Source: Thermomicrobiales bacterium
Lineage (GTDB): Bacteria > Chloroflexota > Chloroflexia > Thermomicrobiales > UBA6265
DNA length: 5,869 nucleotides
Assembly: GCA_025928535.1 (NCBI GenBank)
Contig: JAICJJ010000205.1
Span: forward strand, 1-5,869
Direction: 5' to 3'
Below the pieces are notes generated by a model. That model searched no databases. It saw nothing but the letters and a program-made list of their open reading frames with translations, and was not told where the DNA came from. The position numbers and the translations under genes are program-made. Position 1 is the stretch's first letter. The number at the start of each line of letters is the position of its first letter. This document shows, in pieces, positions 1 through 5,615 of the stretch.

Positions 1-1818
1 AAAGCCTACCTCGCCAAGGAATCGAACCTCGACAACCTGCGCGGCAGCCTCGCCGACATGATGGAAGGAGCCGATGTCTTCATCGGCCTCTCGACGGGCG
101 GCGCCGTCACGCCGGAGATGGTCCGCTCGATGGCGCCCGATCCGATCGTCTTCGCCCTCGCCGTGCCGGAGCCGGAAATCAACCCGGCCGCGGCGCGGGA
201 CGCAGGGGCCCGCGTCGTCGCCACCGGCCGTTCCGACTACCCGAACACGATGGACGTTTCGCTCGTCTTCCCCGGCTTTTTCCGCGGCCTGCTCGATTGC
301 CGCGCCCGCAACATCCGGTTGCGGATGCTTCTCTACGCGGCGGACGCGCTGGCCGGCATCATCCCGCCCGACGAATTGCACGCCGACCGGATCGTGCCGC
401 CCATCTTCGATTTCCGGGTCGCGCCGGCGATCGCGGCGGCGGTCGTGCGGGGCGCGCTCGAAACGGGCGAAAATGGCCGCGACATCTCGCCGGAAGAAGT
501 CGCCGAGAAAACCCGCCGCTACGTCTACGAAGGCCGGCTCCTGCCGCCGCGCCCGAGCAGCCGCGGGGAGCATCGCACCTTCCGGGAAGAAGCGATCGAA
601 TTGCGGCAGCGGCACGGCGGCGTGCTGGAGATGAACTCGAAGATTCCGATCCGGGATCACCACATCCTGAATGTGCTCTACGTGCCGCCGGCCGCGCTGA
701 CGCCGGCGACGGCGATCAAGAACAATCCGGCCATGGTCGCCGAATTGACGTCGAAAGGAAATCTGGTCGCGGTCGTCACCGACGGCTCGGCCGTGCTCGG
801 GCTCGGCGACATCGGGCCGCAAGCCGCCCTGCCGGTGATGGAAGGGAAAGCGATCCTCTTCCAGACGCTGGCCGGCGTGGAAGCCTTTCCGATCTGCCTG
901 GCCGCCCGCGACCCGGACGAGATCGTGCGGATCGTCGCCGACATCTCGCCCGCGTTCGGCGGCATCAACCTGGAAGACATCTCGGCGCCGCGCTGCTTCG
1001 AAATCGAACGCAAATTGCGCGATCGGCTCGACATGCCGGTCTTTCATGACGATCAGCACGGCACCGCCATCGTCGTCCTCGCCGGCTTGCTCAACGGCGC
1101 GAAATTGCGCGGGTCGGCGCTGCGCGATTTGCGGGTGACGATCAACGGCGCGGGCGCCGCCGGCGTCGCCGTCACCAAGTTGCTGCTGGCGACCGGCGTC
1201 GGCGATGTCGTGCTGCTCGATCGGGCGGGGGCGATCTGGGAGGGGCGGACCGAGCACATGGACGTCTCGAAAGACGAGATCGCCGCGATGACCAACCGCG
1301 AACGGCGGCGGGGAAGCCTCGCCGACGTGATCGGCGGCTCGGACGTCTTCATCGGGGTTTCGGCGCCGGGCGTCCTGACGACCCAGATGATCAAGTCGAT
1401 GGCGCCGAATCCGCTCGTCTTCGCGCTGGCCAACCCGGTGCCGGAAATCACGCCCGAACTGGCGAAGGAAGCGGGGGCGCTGGCGGTGGCGACCGGCCGC
1501 TCCGATTTTCCGAATCAGGTCAACAATTCGCTCGCCTTTCCGGGCGTCTTTCGCGGCGCGCTCGACGTCCGGGCGCGGCAGATCGACGACGGCATGGAGA
1601 TCGCGGCGGCGCACGCCATCGCCGATCTGGTCTCGCCGGCCGAACTCTCGCCCGATTTCATCATCCCCGACAGCCTCGACCTGCGCGTGCCGCCGCGCGT
1701 CGCCGCCGCGGTCGCGGCGGCGGCGATCGCCGCCGGACTGGCGCAGCAGCCGCTCGATCCCCACGAAGTCGAAGCGCGCTGCCGCGATCTGGTTTACGAA
1801 GGAATCAACGCGCTGTAG
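1..1818 (+). CDS. Tandem two-module malic enzyme (oxidative decarboxylase), 5' end outside window
   Basis: Malic enzymes oxidise malate to pyruvate and CO2 with NAD(P)+ in the cytoplasm. The frame is open from base 1, so the start lies outside the window. Bases 1-555 encode the C-terminal half of one NAD-binding domain (GADVFIG, RSMAPDPIVFAL, VATGRSDYPN). A short linker follows, then a complete second module from about 571 to 1818 (about 415 residues, normal for a bacterial malic enzyme). Module 2 shows a tyrosine in the catalytic-Tyr region (codon 679), the catalytic Lys in MEGK (847), metal ligands Glu-Asp in NLEDISAPRCFE (973-978) and HDDQHGT (1045), a GAGAAG dinucleotide loop (1147), Asp after beta-2 (1219, favouring NAD), FALANP (Asn at 1432) and NQVNNS (1513-1530). 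In module 1 the last two read FALAVP and NTMDVS, so substrate-contact residues are missing. By analogy with module 2, about 230 residues are missing upstream, giving a protein near 840 residues. The family call is firm; activity of module 1 is doubtful. Confidence 0.95.
   Translation, partial: KAYLAKESNLDNLRGSLADMMEGADVFIGLSTGGAVTPEMVRSMAPDPIVFALAVPEPEINPAAARDAGARVVATGRSDYPNTMDVSLVFPGFFRGLLDCRARNIRLRMLLYAADALAGIIPPDELHADRIVPPIFDFRVAPAIAAAVVRGALETGENGRDISPEEVAEKTRRYVYEGRLLPPRPSSRGEHRTFREEAIELRQRHGGVLEMNSKIPIRDHHILNVLYVPPAALTPATAIKNNPAMVAELTSKGNLVAVVTDGSAVLGLGDIGPQAALPVMEGKAILFQTLAGVEAFPICLAARDPDEIVRIVADISPAFGGINLEDISAPRCFEIERKLRDRLDMPVFHDDQHGTAIVVLAGLLNGAKLRGSALRDLRVTINGAGAAGVAVTKLLLATGVGDVVLLDRAGAIWEGRTEHMDVSKDEIAAMTNRERRRGSLADVIGGSDVFIGVSAPGVLTTQMIKSMAPNPLVFALANPVPEITPELAKEAGALAVATGRSDFPNQVNNSLAFPGVFRGALDVRARQIDDGMEIAAAHAIADLVSPAELSPDFIIPDSLDLRVPPRVAAAVAAAAIAAGLAQQPLDPHEVEARCRDLVYEGINAL
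40..534 (+). repeat. Malic-enzyme internal duplication, copy 1 (degenerate active site)
   Basis: This 165-codon segment aligns without gaps to 1309-1803, with about 87 identical residues (roughly 53%, counted by eye). It runs from RGSLAD to the C-terminal VYEG tail. Three conserved Asn positions differ from copy 2: Val at codon 163 replaces the Asn of ALANP, and Asp-Val at 253-258 replaces the Asn-Asn of NQVNN. The rest of the fold signature is well kept, so this is not a random pseudogene remnant. Confidence 0.9.
1309..1803 (+). repeat. Malic-enzyme internal duplication, copy 2 (canonical residues)
   Basis: This is the partner of the segment at 40-534, offset by exactly 423 codons. It keeps the canonical ALANP (Asn codon 1432) and NQVNN (1513-1527) motifs. 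It also ends in the same pattern as copy 1 (P-x-E-V, then R, then VYEG), which shows that the duplicated unit includes the C-terminal tail and is a whole-module duplication or paralogue fusion. Confidence 0.9.
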
Positions 1819-1939
1819 CCGCCGGGACGACCGCTTCGGTTCGCCGCCTGACCGCCAAACGTCCCATCTTTGCGTCCGGCGCGCGGCGTGGCGGGCGGGA
1901 GGCTGATACGCTTGCGTCGGAAGGGGATGCCGCTGCACC

Positions 1940-1944
1940 GGAGG
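1940..1944 (+). promoter_or_regulatory. Ribosome binding site of the SWIM gene
   Basis: GGAGG lies 7 bases before the ATG at 1952. It fixes this start, and no earlier in-frame start is apparent. The 1819-1951 spacer otherwise shows no convincing -35/-10 pair and no hairpin followed by a T run. Confidence 0.8.
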
Positions 1945-1951
1945 TCCTGCG

Positions 1952-3913
1952 ATGGCGCGCGCCCAACCGCCCGAAAGCCCAGCATCGCCCGCCGGCGCGT
2001 CCGAGGCGTTTCGGCCGCTGACGCGCGAGGCGATTTCGGCGCAGACCGATTCGGGCAGTTTTTCGCGCGGGGCGAGTTATTTCCGCTCCGGCCACATCTT
2101 CGCGCCGCTCCGGCGCGGCCCCGTCATCCAGGCGCGCTGCCACGGATCGAGCGGCGGCCCGTACCGGGTCGAAGCGACGCTGGCGCGGTCCGATGAGCGG
2201 CGCAAAGGCAATCCGCTCGCCTACGACTGCGATTGCCCACGCGGCGGCTTCTGCAAACACATCGTCGCCTTGCTCCTGACCTGGATCGACGCGCCCGAAA
2301 AATTCACGGTCCGGCCGCCGATCGCCGAGGTCCTCGCCGAGCGGAGCCGCGAAGAGTTGATCGCGCTGATCGAGCGGATGGTCCGGCAAGAGCCCGATTT
2401 CGAAACGATGGTCGAATTGCCGCTGCCGGTCGCGGGCGGACCGAGCGGTGGCCCGTTGGACGAAGCCGCGTGGCGGCGGCAGGTCGAAGCGGCGTTTGCC
2501 GAACAACAGACGGGCCGATCCAAGAGCAATCGTCGCTACGGTTGGTATGAATACGACGACTGGGATTCGTGCGCGCTGATCGCCGACAGTCTGCAGCAAC
2601 TCGTCGACATCGCCGACGCGTATGCCGACGCCGGCGATTGGCGCAACGCGGTCGCCGCCTACGCGGTCATCGCCGACACGACGATTCCGCGCTTGTCGCG
2701 GTTCGCCGACCCGAACGGCTCGTTGTTCGAGATCGTCAGTCAGTGCGATGTCGGGCTCGCCGCCTGCCTCGACGCGCAAGCCGAAGCGCCGGCGGAGCAG
2801 CAGTTGACGCCGGACGAGCGCGCCCGGCTGATCGATGCGCTCCTCGCCCTCTGGGAAGCGGATCGCGCGCTCGACGATCCCGGCATCGCGGAAGACGGGG
2901 AGGAAGCGATCGTCCGCTCGGCGACGCCGGAGGAGCGGATTCGCGTCGGCGATTGGCTGCGGGAGGCCGCGCGCCGGTTCAAGGGCGACGACTACGACCG
3001 CTCGTGGATGCGGCGCGCGATTCTTTGGTTTCTCGCGCAGCTTGGCCCGAATGGCGGCCTCAGCGACGAGGAATTGCTGGAGGAGTATCGCGCCGCCGAA
3101 TTATGGGACGAAGCGAGCGATGCCCTGCTCCGGCTGGGAAGGGTCGAAGAAGCAATTGGCCTCGCCGCCCGCCACCTGGGCACTCCGGCGCTCATGGCGT
3201 TCGCCGAGGCGTTGATCGACGGCGACGCGCCCCGCCGGATCGATGAAGCGCTCGATCTGATCGACGGGCGGCTCTGGGAGCAGGAAGGAAAAAACCCACA
3301 GGAAGATGCGCAATGCTTCGACTGGCTCGCCCGCCAGTACGCCGCGCACGGGCGATCGGCCAAAGCCTTCGACATGGCGAAGCGCCTCTTCGAGGCCGTG
3401 CCGTCGAAAGCGGCGTACGACATGGTCAGGAAGGCCGCGCGTCTGCCGGATCAGCCGCCCGAGGTGTGGGAGAAGGCGCGGCCGAAGTTGCTGGCGGCGA
3501 TGAAGAAGAGCGGCGGGATTGTCGGGTTGATCGAAATTCACCTCGAAGATGGCGATGTCGCGGCTGCGGTCAAGGCGCTCGAAGCCAACAAGACGACGCG
3601 CAGCGGCTACGCCCCCGGCCAGTTTGGCTGGCTGGTGTCGATCGCCAGCCTCGAAGCCCGGGTCGCCGAAGCGGCCGAATCGAGCGATCCCGACGCGGCG
3701 GTCCGCATCTACACGCGGCTGGCGGAGCGGGAAATCGAAGCCCGCCAGCGCGACCACTACCGGCAAGCGGCGGCGCATCTCGCGCGCGTCAAGCACGTCA
3801 TGACCGACGCCGGCCGCGCGGAGCAATGGACCGCCGACATCGGCGAATTGCGGCAACGTCACAAGAGCCTGCGGGCGCTGCGGGAAGAACTGGACGCGCT
3901 CGATCTGCGATGA
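1952..3913 (+). CDS. SWIM zinc-finger protein with C-terminal helical repeats
   Basis: The 653-residue protein has a SWIM zinc finger near its N-terminus: CDCPRGGFCKHIVALLL supplies Cys93, Cys95, Cys101 and His103 in the CxCx(n)CxH pattern. The stretch before it (FSRGASYFRSGHI, residues 37-49) is typical of bacterial SWIM proteins. Residues about 205-640 are predominantly alpha-helical and read like TPR/HEAT-type repeats (for example ADAYADAGDWRNAVAAYAVIA, 221-241, and IEIHLEDGDVAAAVKALEAN). A Tyr/Trp/Asp-rich patch, YGWYEYDDWDS (196-206), separates the two parts. The C-terminal run ending in ELRQRHKSLRALREELDAL resembles the usual ending of this family. SWIM domains bind DNA or protein partners; the exact role of this bacterial family is not established, and the SNF2 helicase sometimes found beside such genes is absent here. 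No signal peptide or membrane segment is visible, so it is probably cytoplasmic. It may be co-transcribed with the macro gene 33 bases downstream. Confidence 0.9.
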   Translation: MARAQPPESPASPAGASEAFRPLTREAISAQTDSGSFSRGASYFRSGHIFAPLRRGPVIQARCHGSSGGPYRVEATLARSDERRKGNPLAYDCDCPRGGFCKHIVALLLTWIDAPEKFTVRPPIAEVLAERSREELIALIERMVRQEPDFETMVELPLPVAGGPSGGPLDEAAWRRQVEAAFAEQQTGRSKSNRRYGWYEYDDWDSCALIADSLQQLVDIADAYADAGDWRNAVAAYAVIADTTIPRLSRFADPNGSLFEIVSQCDVGLAACLDAQAEAPAEQQLTPDERARLIDALLALWEADRALDDPGIAEDGEEAIVRSATPEERIRVGDWLREAARRFKGDDYDRSWMRRAILWFLAQLGPNGGLSDEELLEEYRAAELWDEASDALLRLGRVEEAIGLAARHLGTPALMAFAEALIDGDAPRRIDEALDLIDGRLWEQEGKNPQEDAQCFDWLARQYAAHGRSAKAFDMAKRLFEAVPSKAAYDMVRKAARLPDQPPEVWEKARPKLLAAMKKSGGIVGLIEIHLEDGDVAAAVKALEANKTTRSGYAPGQFGWLVSIASLEARVAEAAESSDPDAAVRIYTRLAEREIEARQRDHYRQAAAHLARVKHVMTDAGRAEQWTADIGELRQRHKSLRALREELDALDLR

Positions 3914-3933
3914 TCCGTTCGGCGCGGCCGAGC

Positions 3934-3940
3934 GGGGAGG
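3934..3940 (+). promoter_or_regulatory. Ribosome binding site of the macro-domain gene
   Basis: GGGGAGG, followed by another GAG, lies 6 bases before the ATG at 3947 and supports that start. It sits in the 33-base gap after the SWIM stop codon, which is consistent with one transcript carrying both genes. Confidence 0.75.
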
Positions 3941-3946
3941 GAGAGG

Positions 3947-4498
3947 ATGGCGGCGATCGAGGTCGTCGAAGGCGACATCACCCGGATGAAGGTCGATGCG
4001 ATCGTCAACGCGGCCAACACGTCGTTGCGCGTCGGCAGCGGGGTCGACGGCGCCATCCACCGCGCCGCCGGCCCACGCTTGCTGGCGGCCTGCCGCGATC
4101 TCGGCGGGTGTCCGACCGGGCGCGCCCGCATCACGCCGGGGTTCGATCTGCCGGCGCGCTGGGTCATCCATACGCCGGGGCCGATCTGGGAAGGCGGCAC
4201 GCGGGGCGAAGACGAATTGCTCGAAGGGTGCTACTACAACGCGCTGATGCTCGCCAGCCTCTATGAAGCGCACGTCATTGCCTTTCCCGCGATCAGCACC
4301 GGGGCCTACCGCTTTCCCGTCGAGCGGGCGGCGACCATCGCGGTCCGGACCGCGGCCGATTTTCTGGACGCCGATCCGTCGATTGATCGCGTCGTGTTCG
4401 TCTGCCGCGGCGAGCGGTCGATCGCCGCGCACGAAGCGGCGCTGGCGGAACGGGAACCGGCGGCCAGCCGATTGCGAAGTTCGCGCGCGCGGACGTAG
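3947..4498 (+). CDS. Macro-domain protein, YmdB/MacroD-like ADP-ribosyl hydrolase or O-acetyl-ADP-ribose deacetylase
   Basis: The protein is 183 residues, close to E. coli YmdB (about 177), and is a single macro domain. Signatures in order: VVEGDIT (residues 6-12, with Asp10 for adenine contact), [12 protein letters not shown] (16-27, with Asn24 matching the YmdB catalytic Asn), [12 protein letters not shown] (32-43, with Asp34 matching the YmdB catalytic Asp), [18 protein letters not shown] (53-70), VIHTPGPIW (73-81), and the phosphate-loop segment [13 protein letters not shown] (112-124). Family members bind ADP-ribose and hydrolyse O-acetyl-ADP-ribose or mono-ADP-ribosyl esters on Asp/Glu. 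The glycine-rich loop is RVGSGVDG, where YmdB has MGGGGVDG, so two glycines are replaced by Val and Ser. The last 15 or so residues (from REPAASR) are low-complexity and basic. It is the middle gene of a tight same-strand trio, and no toxin of the DarT kind is beside it. The family is clear; the substrate is not. Confidence 0.93.
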   Translation: MAAIEVVEGDITRMKVDAIVNAANTSLRVGSGVDGAIHRAAGPRLLAACRDLGGCPTGRARITPGFDLPARWVIHTPGPIWEGGTRGEDELLEGCYYNALMLASLYEAHVIAFPAISTGAYRFPVERAATIAVRTAADFLDADPSIDRVVFVCRGERSIAAHEAALAEREPAASRLRSSRART

Positions 4499-4511
4499 GC
4501 CGACCAGGGGC

Positions 4512-4517
4512 GGGGGA
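4512..4517 (+). promoter_or_regulatory. Probable weak ribosome binding site of the Excalibur gene
   Basis: GGGGGA lies 8 bases before the ATG at 4526, inside the 27-base gap after the macro stop codon. It is a poorer Shine-Dalgarno match than those of the neighbouring genes, so translation may be weaker or partly coupled to the gene upstream. Confidence 0.45.
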
Positions 4518-4525
4518 CACGATCG

Positions 4526-5299
4526 ATGAAACTCGGGCAGATCGTCCTGGTGGGGGTGCTCGCGGGGCCGCTGGCGATGGGCGCGGCGCTCCGGCCGTCC
4601 ATGCCGGCGGATGCGCTCCAGGACAAATTGAATTGCTCCGATTTCGCCAGCCAGGCGGACGCGCAGGCCGCGCTGCTGAAGGACCCGAGCGATCCGAACG
4701 GGCTCGACCAGAACCACAACGGCATCGCCTGCGAAGAATTTTTCCAGACCAATCCGGACGCGACGCCGCCGGCCGCGGCGGGCGCCAAGAACAACAAGAA
4801 CAAGAACAAGAACAAGAAACAGCAACAGCAACAGCAAAACGCGACCCCGACGCCGGAGACGACCGAGACTCCCACGCCGGAAGCCGGCGGCGGCGGCAAG
4901 AACGGCAACAAGGCGGCCAAGCAAAACGGAGCCAAGAACCAGAACAAGAATCAGAACGCCAAGAAAGCCAAGACCCCGACGCCGACGCCCGAAGCAAAGG
5001 CGAACGCAAACCGGAAGAAAAACAACAAGGCCAACGCGACGGAAACCCCGACGCCGGAGCCGACGCTGGTCGCCGCCCCGTCAACCCGGCGCGTGCTCCA
5101 GGACGTCGATTGCATCGACTTCCAGTTTCAGGAAGACGCGCAACTCGTCCTCGATCTCGACCCGTCCGACCCGTACAACCTCGACCCGAACCACGACGGC
5201 ATCGCCTGCTCGTCGTTGCCGCACCGGGCGGCGGTCGTCACCTTGCCGGCGACCGGGTCCGGGCCGTGGTCGTATGGAACCGGACGCTCCGCGCGATAA
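4526..5299 (+). CDS. Secreted protein with two Excalibur domains and an Asn/Lys/Gln-TPTPE linker
   Basis: The 257-residue protein starts with a short hydrophobic leader (MKLGQIVLVGVLAGPLAMGA), read as a signal peptide with a minimal basic end. Two Excalibur (extracellular calcium-binding) domains sit at residues 36-70 and 195-229. They align without gaps, with about 21 of 35 residues identical. Each has the paired cysteines (Cys37/Cys69 and Cys196/Cys228) and an EF-hand-like loop: LDQNHNGIAC in the first, LDPNHDGIAC in the second. The 125-residue linker alternates three basic Asn/Lys/Gln tracts (88-105, 125-149, 158-170) with four TPTPE motifs (107, 115, 152 and 174). This is expected to be disordered and able to span or stick to the cell surface. 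LPATG occurs at 240-244, but only 13 polar residues follow, so it is not a normal sortase signal. The role is unknown; calcium-dependent surface or cell-wall binding is inferred from the domain. The gene ends 6 bases from a convergent gene. Confidence 0.88.
   Translation: MKLGQIVLVGVLAGPLAMGAALRPSMPADALQDKLNCSDFASQADAQAALLKDPSDPNGLDQNHNGIACEEFFQTNPDATPPAAAGAKNNKNKNKNKKQQQQQQNATPTPETTETPTPEAGGGGKNGNKAAKQNGAKNQNKNQNAKKAKTPTPTPEAKANANRKKNNKANATETPTPEPTLVAAPSTRRVLQDVDCIDFQFQEDAQLVLDLDPSDPYNLDPNHDGIACSSLPHRAAVVTLPATGSGPWSYGTGRSAR
4631..4735 (+). repeat. Excalibur domain, copy 1
   Basis: This encodes residues 36-70 of the secreted protein. The calcium-loop pattern is D-x-N-x-N-G, with Asn65 where copy 2 has Asp224, so its metal binding may be weaker. 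It aligns gap-free to 5108-5212. Confidence 0.8.
4787..4840 (+). repeat. Hexanucleotide AAC/AAG tract followed by CAA/CAG tract
   Basis: In-frame alternating AAC and AAG codons pass into alternating CAA and CAG codons and encode Lys-Asn then six Gln residues (residues 88-105). The tract is A-rich in an otherwise GC-rich window. Because every unit is a multiple of three, slippage would change the linker length without breaking the frame. Confidence 0.8.
5108..5212 (+). repeat. Excalibur domain, copy 2
   Basis: This encodes residues 195-229. The loop LDPNHDGIAC has the better acidic pattern (Asp220, Asn222, Asp224). It shares PSDP, the NH of the loop and GIAC with copy 1, which points to an internal duplication later separated by the linker. 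Confidence 0.8.
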
Positions 5300-5305
5300 C
5301 CGCGG

Positions 5306-5581
5306 CTAACCGAACAGATCGTCGAGGATCGAGCGCAGCCCGCGGGATTGGCGCGGCGCGGCTTCGTCGCCACCTTCCTCCGATGGTTCGGCGGCGACGT
5401 CGGCGGACGGCTCGTCGTGGCGGGCGTCGCGCGTCGCCTGTTCGATCAGTTGCTCGAATTCCTGGCGCGTCAGCCAGATGCCCTGGCATTCGGGGCAGTA
5501 GTGGAGCGTGACGTCGCCGAGCGGCGCCGACTCCAGGTGGGTTCCATCCAGCGGACACGCCAACGCCGTCGAGTCGTTCAT
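5306..5581 (-). CDS. Small zf-TFIIB-type zinc-ribbon protein
   Basis: I take the ATG at 5581 (MNDSTALAC, 91 residues) because GGAGGGAG lies 5 bases upstream. The alternative ATG at 5599 adds six residues and has no usable ribosome site. The protein has CPLDG (Cys9), then YCPECQGIWLTRQEFEQLI (from residue 28; Cys29 and Cys32), which is the PF13453-like zf-TFIIB pattern with the GxWL motif after the second knuckle. The usual second cysteine of the first knuckle is Asp12, with His15 close by, so metal coordination may be Cys3-Asp or Cys3-His. After the zinc ribbon comes an acidic, disordered-looking stretch (DEPSADVAAEPSEEGGDE) and a terminal RGLRSILDDLFG that resembles the LF-type ending common in such proteins. 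The biochemical role of the family is unknown; a nucleic-acid or RNA polymerase contact is only implied by the name. It lies 34 bases downstream of the acetyltransferase gene and probably shares its transcript. Confidence 0.85.
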   Translation of the reverse strand: MNDSTALACPLDGTHLESAPLGDVTLHYCPECQGIWLTRQEFEQLIEQATRDARHDEPSADVAAEPSEEGGDEAAPRQSRGLRSILDDLFG

Positions 5582-5586
5582 GCGCG

Positions 5587-5594
5587 CTCCCTCC
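5587..5594 (-). promoter_or_regulatory. Ribosome binding site deciding the zf-TFIIB start
   Basis: On the minus strand this reads GGAGGGAG, with 5 bases to the ATG at 5581. It lies downstream of the other possible ATG (5599), which makes the shorter 91-residue protein the better choice. Confidence 0.75.
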
Positions 5595-5615
5595 GCCATT
5601 CCCCGGCGTGAGCAA

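Noticed and set aside
58..63. ATG codons at 58 and 61 as the start of the malic enzyme gene
   Set aside because: The upstream codons (1-57) already encode conserved malic-enzyme sequence in the same frame, and a start here would cut a domain in half.
1828..1842. Small hairpin (ACCG-CTT-CGGT) after the malic stop as a terminator
   Set aside because: The stem is only 4-5 base pairs and no T run follows, so an intrinsic terminator is not supported.
1870..1910. TTGCGT and TGATAC as a -35/-10 promoter for the SWIM gene
   Set aside because: The spacing is 28 bases, far from 16-18, and both boxes match poorly.
1805..2779. Minus-strand open frame of 324 codons opposite the SWIM gene start
   Set aside because: Arg/Ala-rich composition with no motif, antisense to the conserved SWIM motif region. 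It is a composition artefact.
3947..4498. Macro protein as a DarG-type antitoxin of a toxin-antitoxin pair
   Set aside because: No DarT-like ADP-ribosyltransferase is adjacent, the sequence matches YmdB/MacroD motifs, and there is no extra C-terminal domain like that of DarG.
3101..4924. Long open frame on the minus strand (607 codons) across the SWIM, macro and Excalibur genes
   Set aside because: Its product is Arg/Leu/Gly-rich with no recognisable domain, and it lies antisense to three well-supported genes. GC-rich codon bias commonly opens such frames.
5597..5599. ATG at 5599 (minus) as the zinc-ribbon start
   Set aside because: The purine run there abuts the ATG without a spacer, while the ATG at 5581 has GGAGGGAG at ideal distance.
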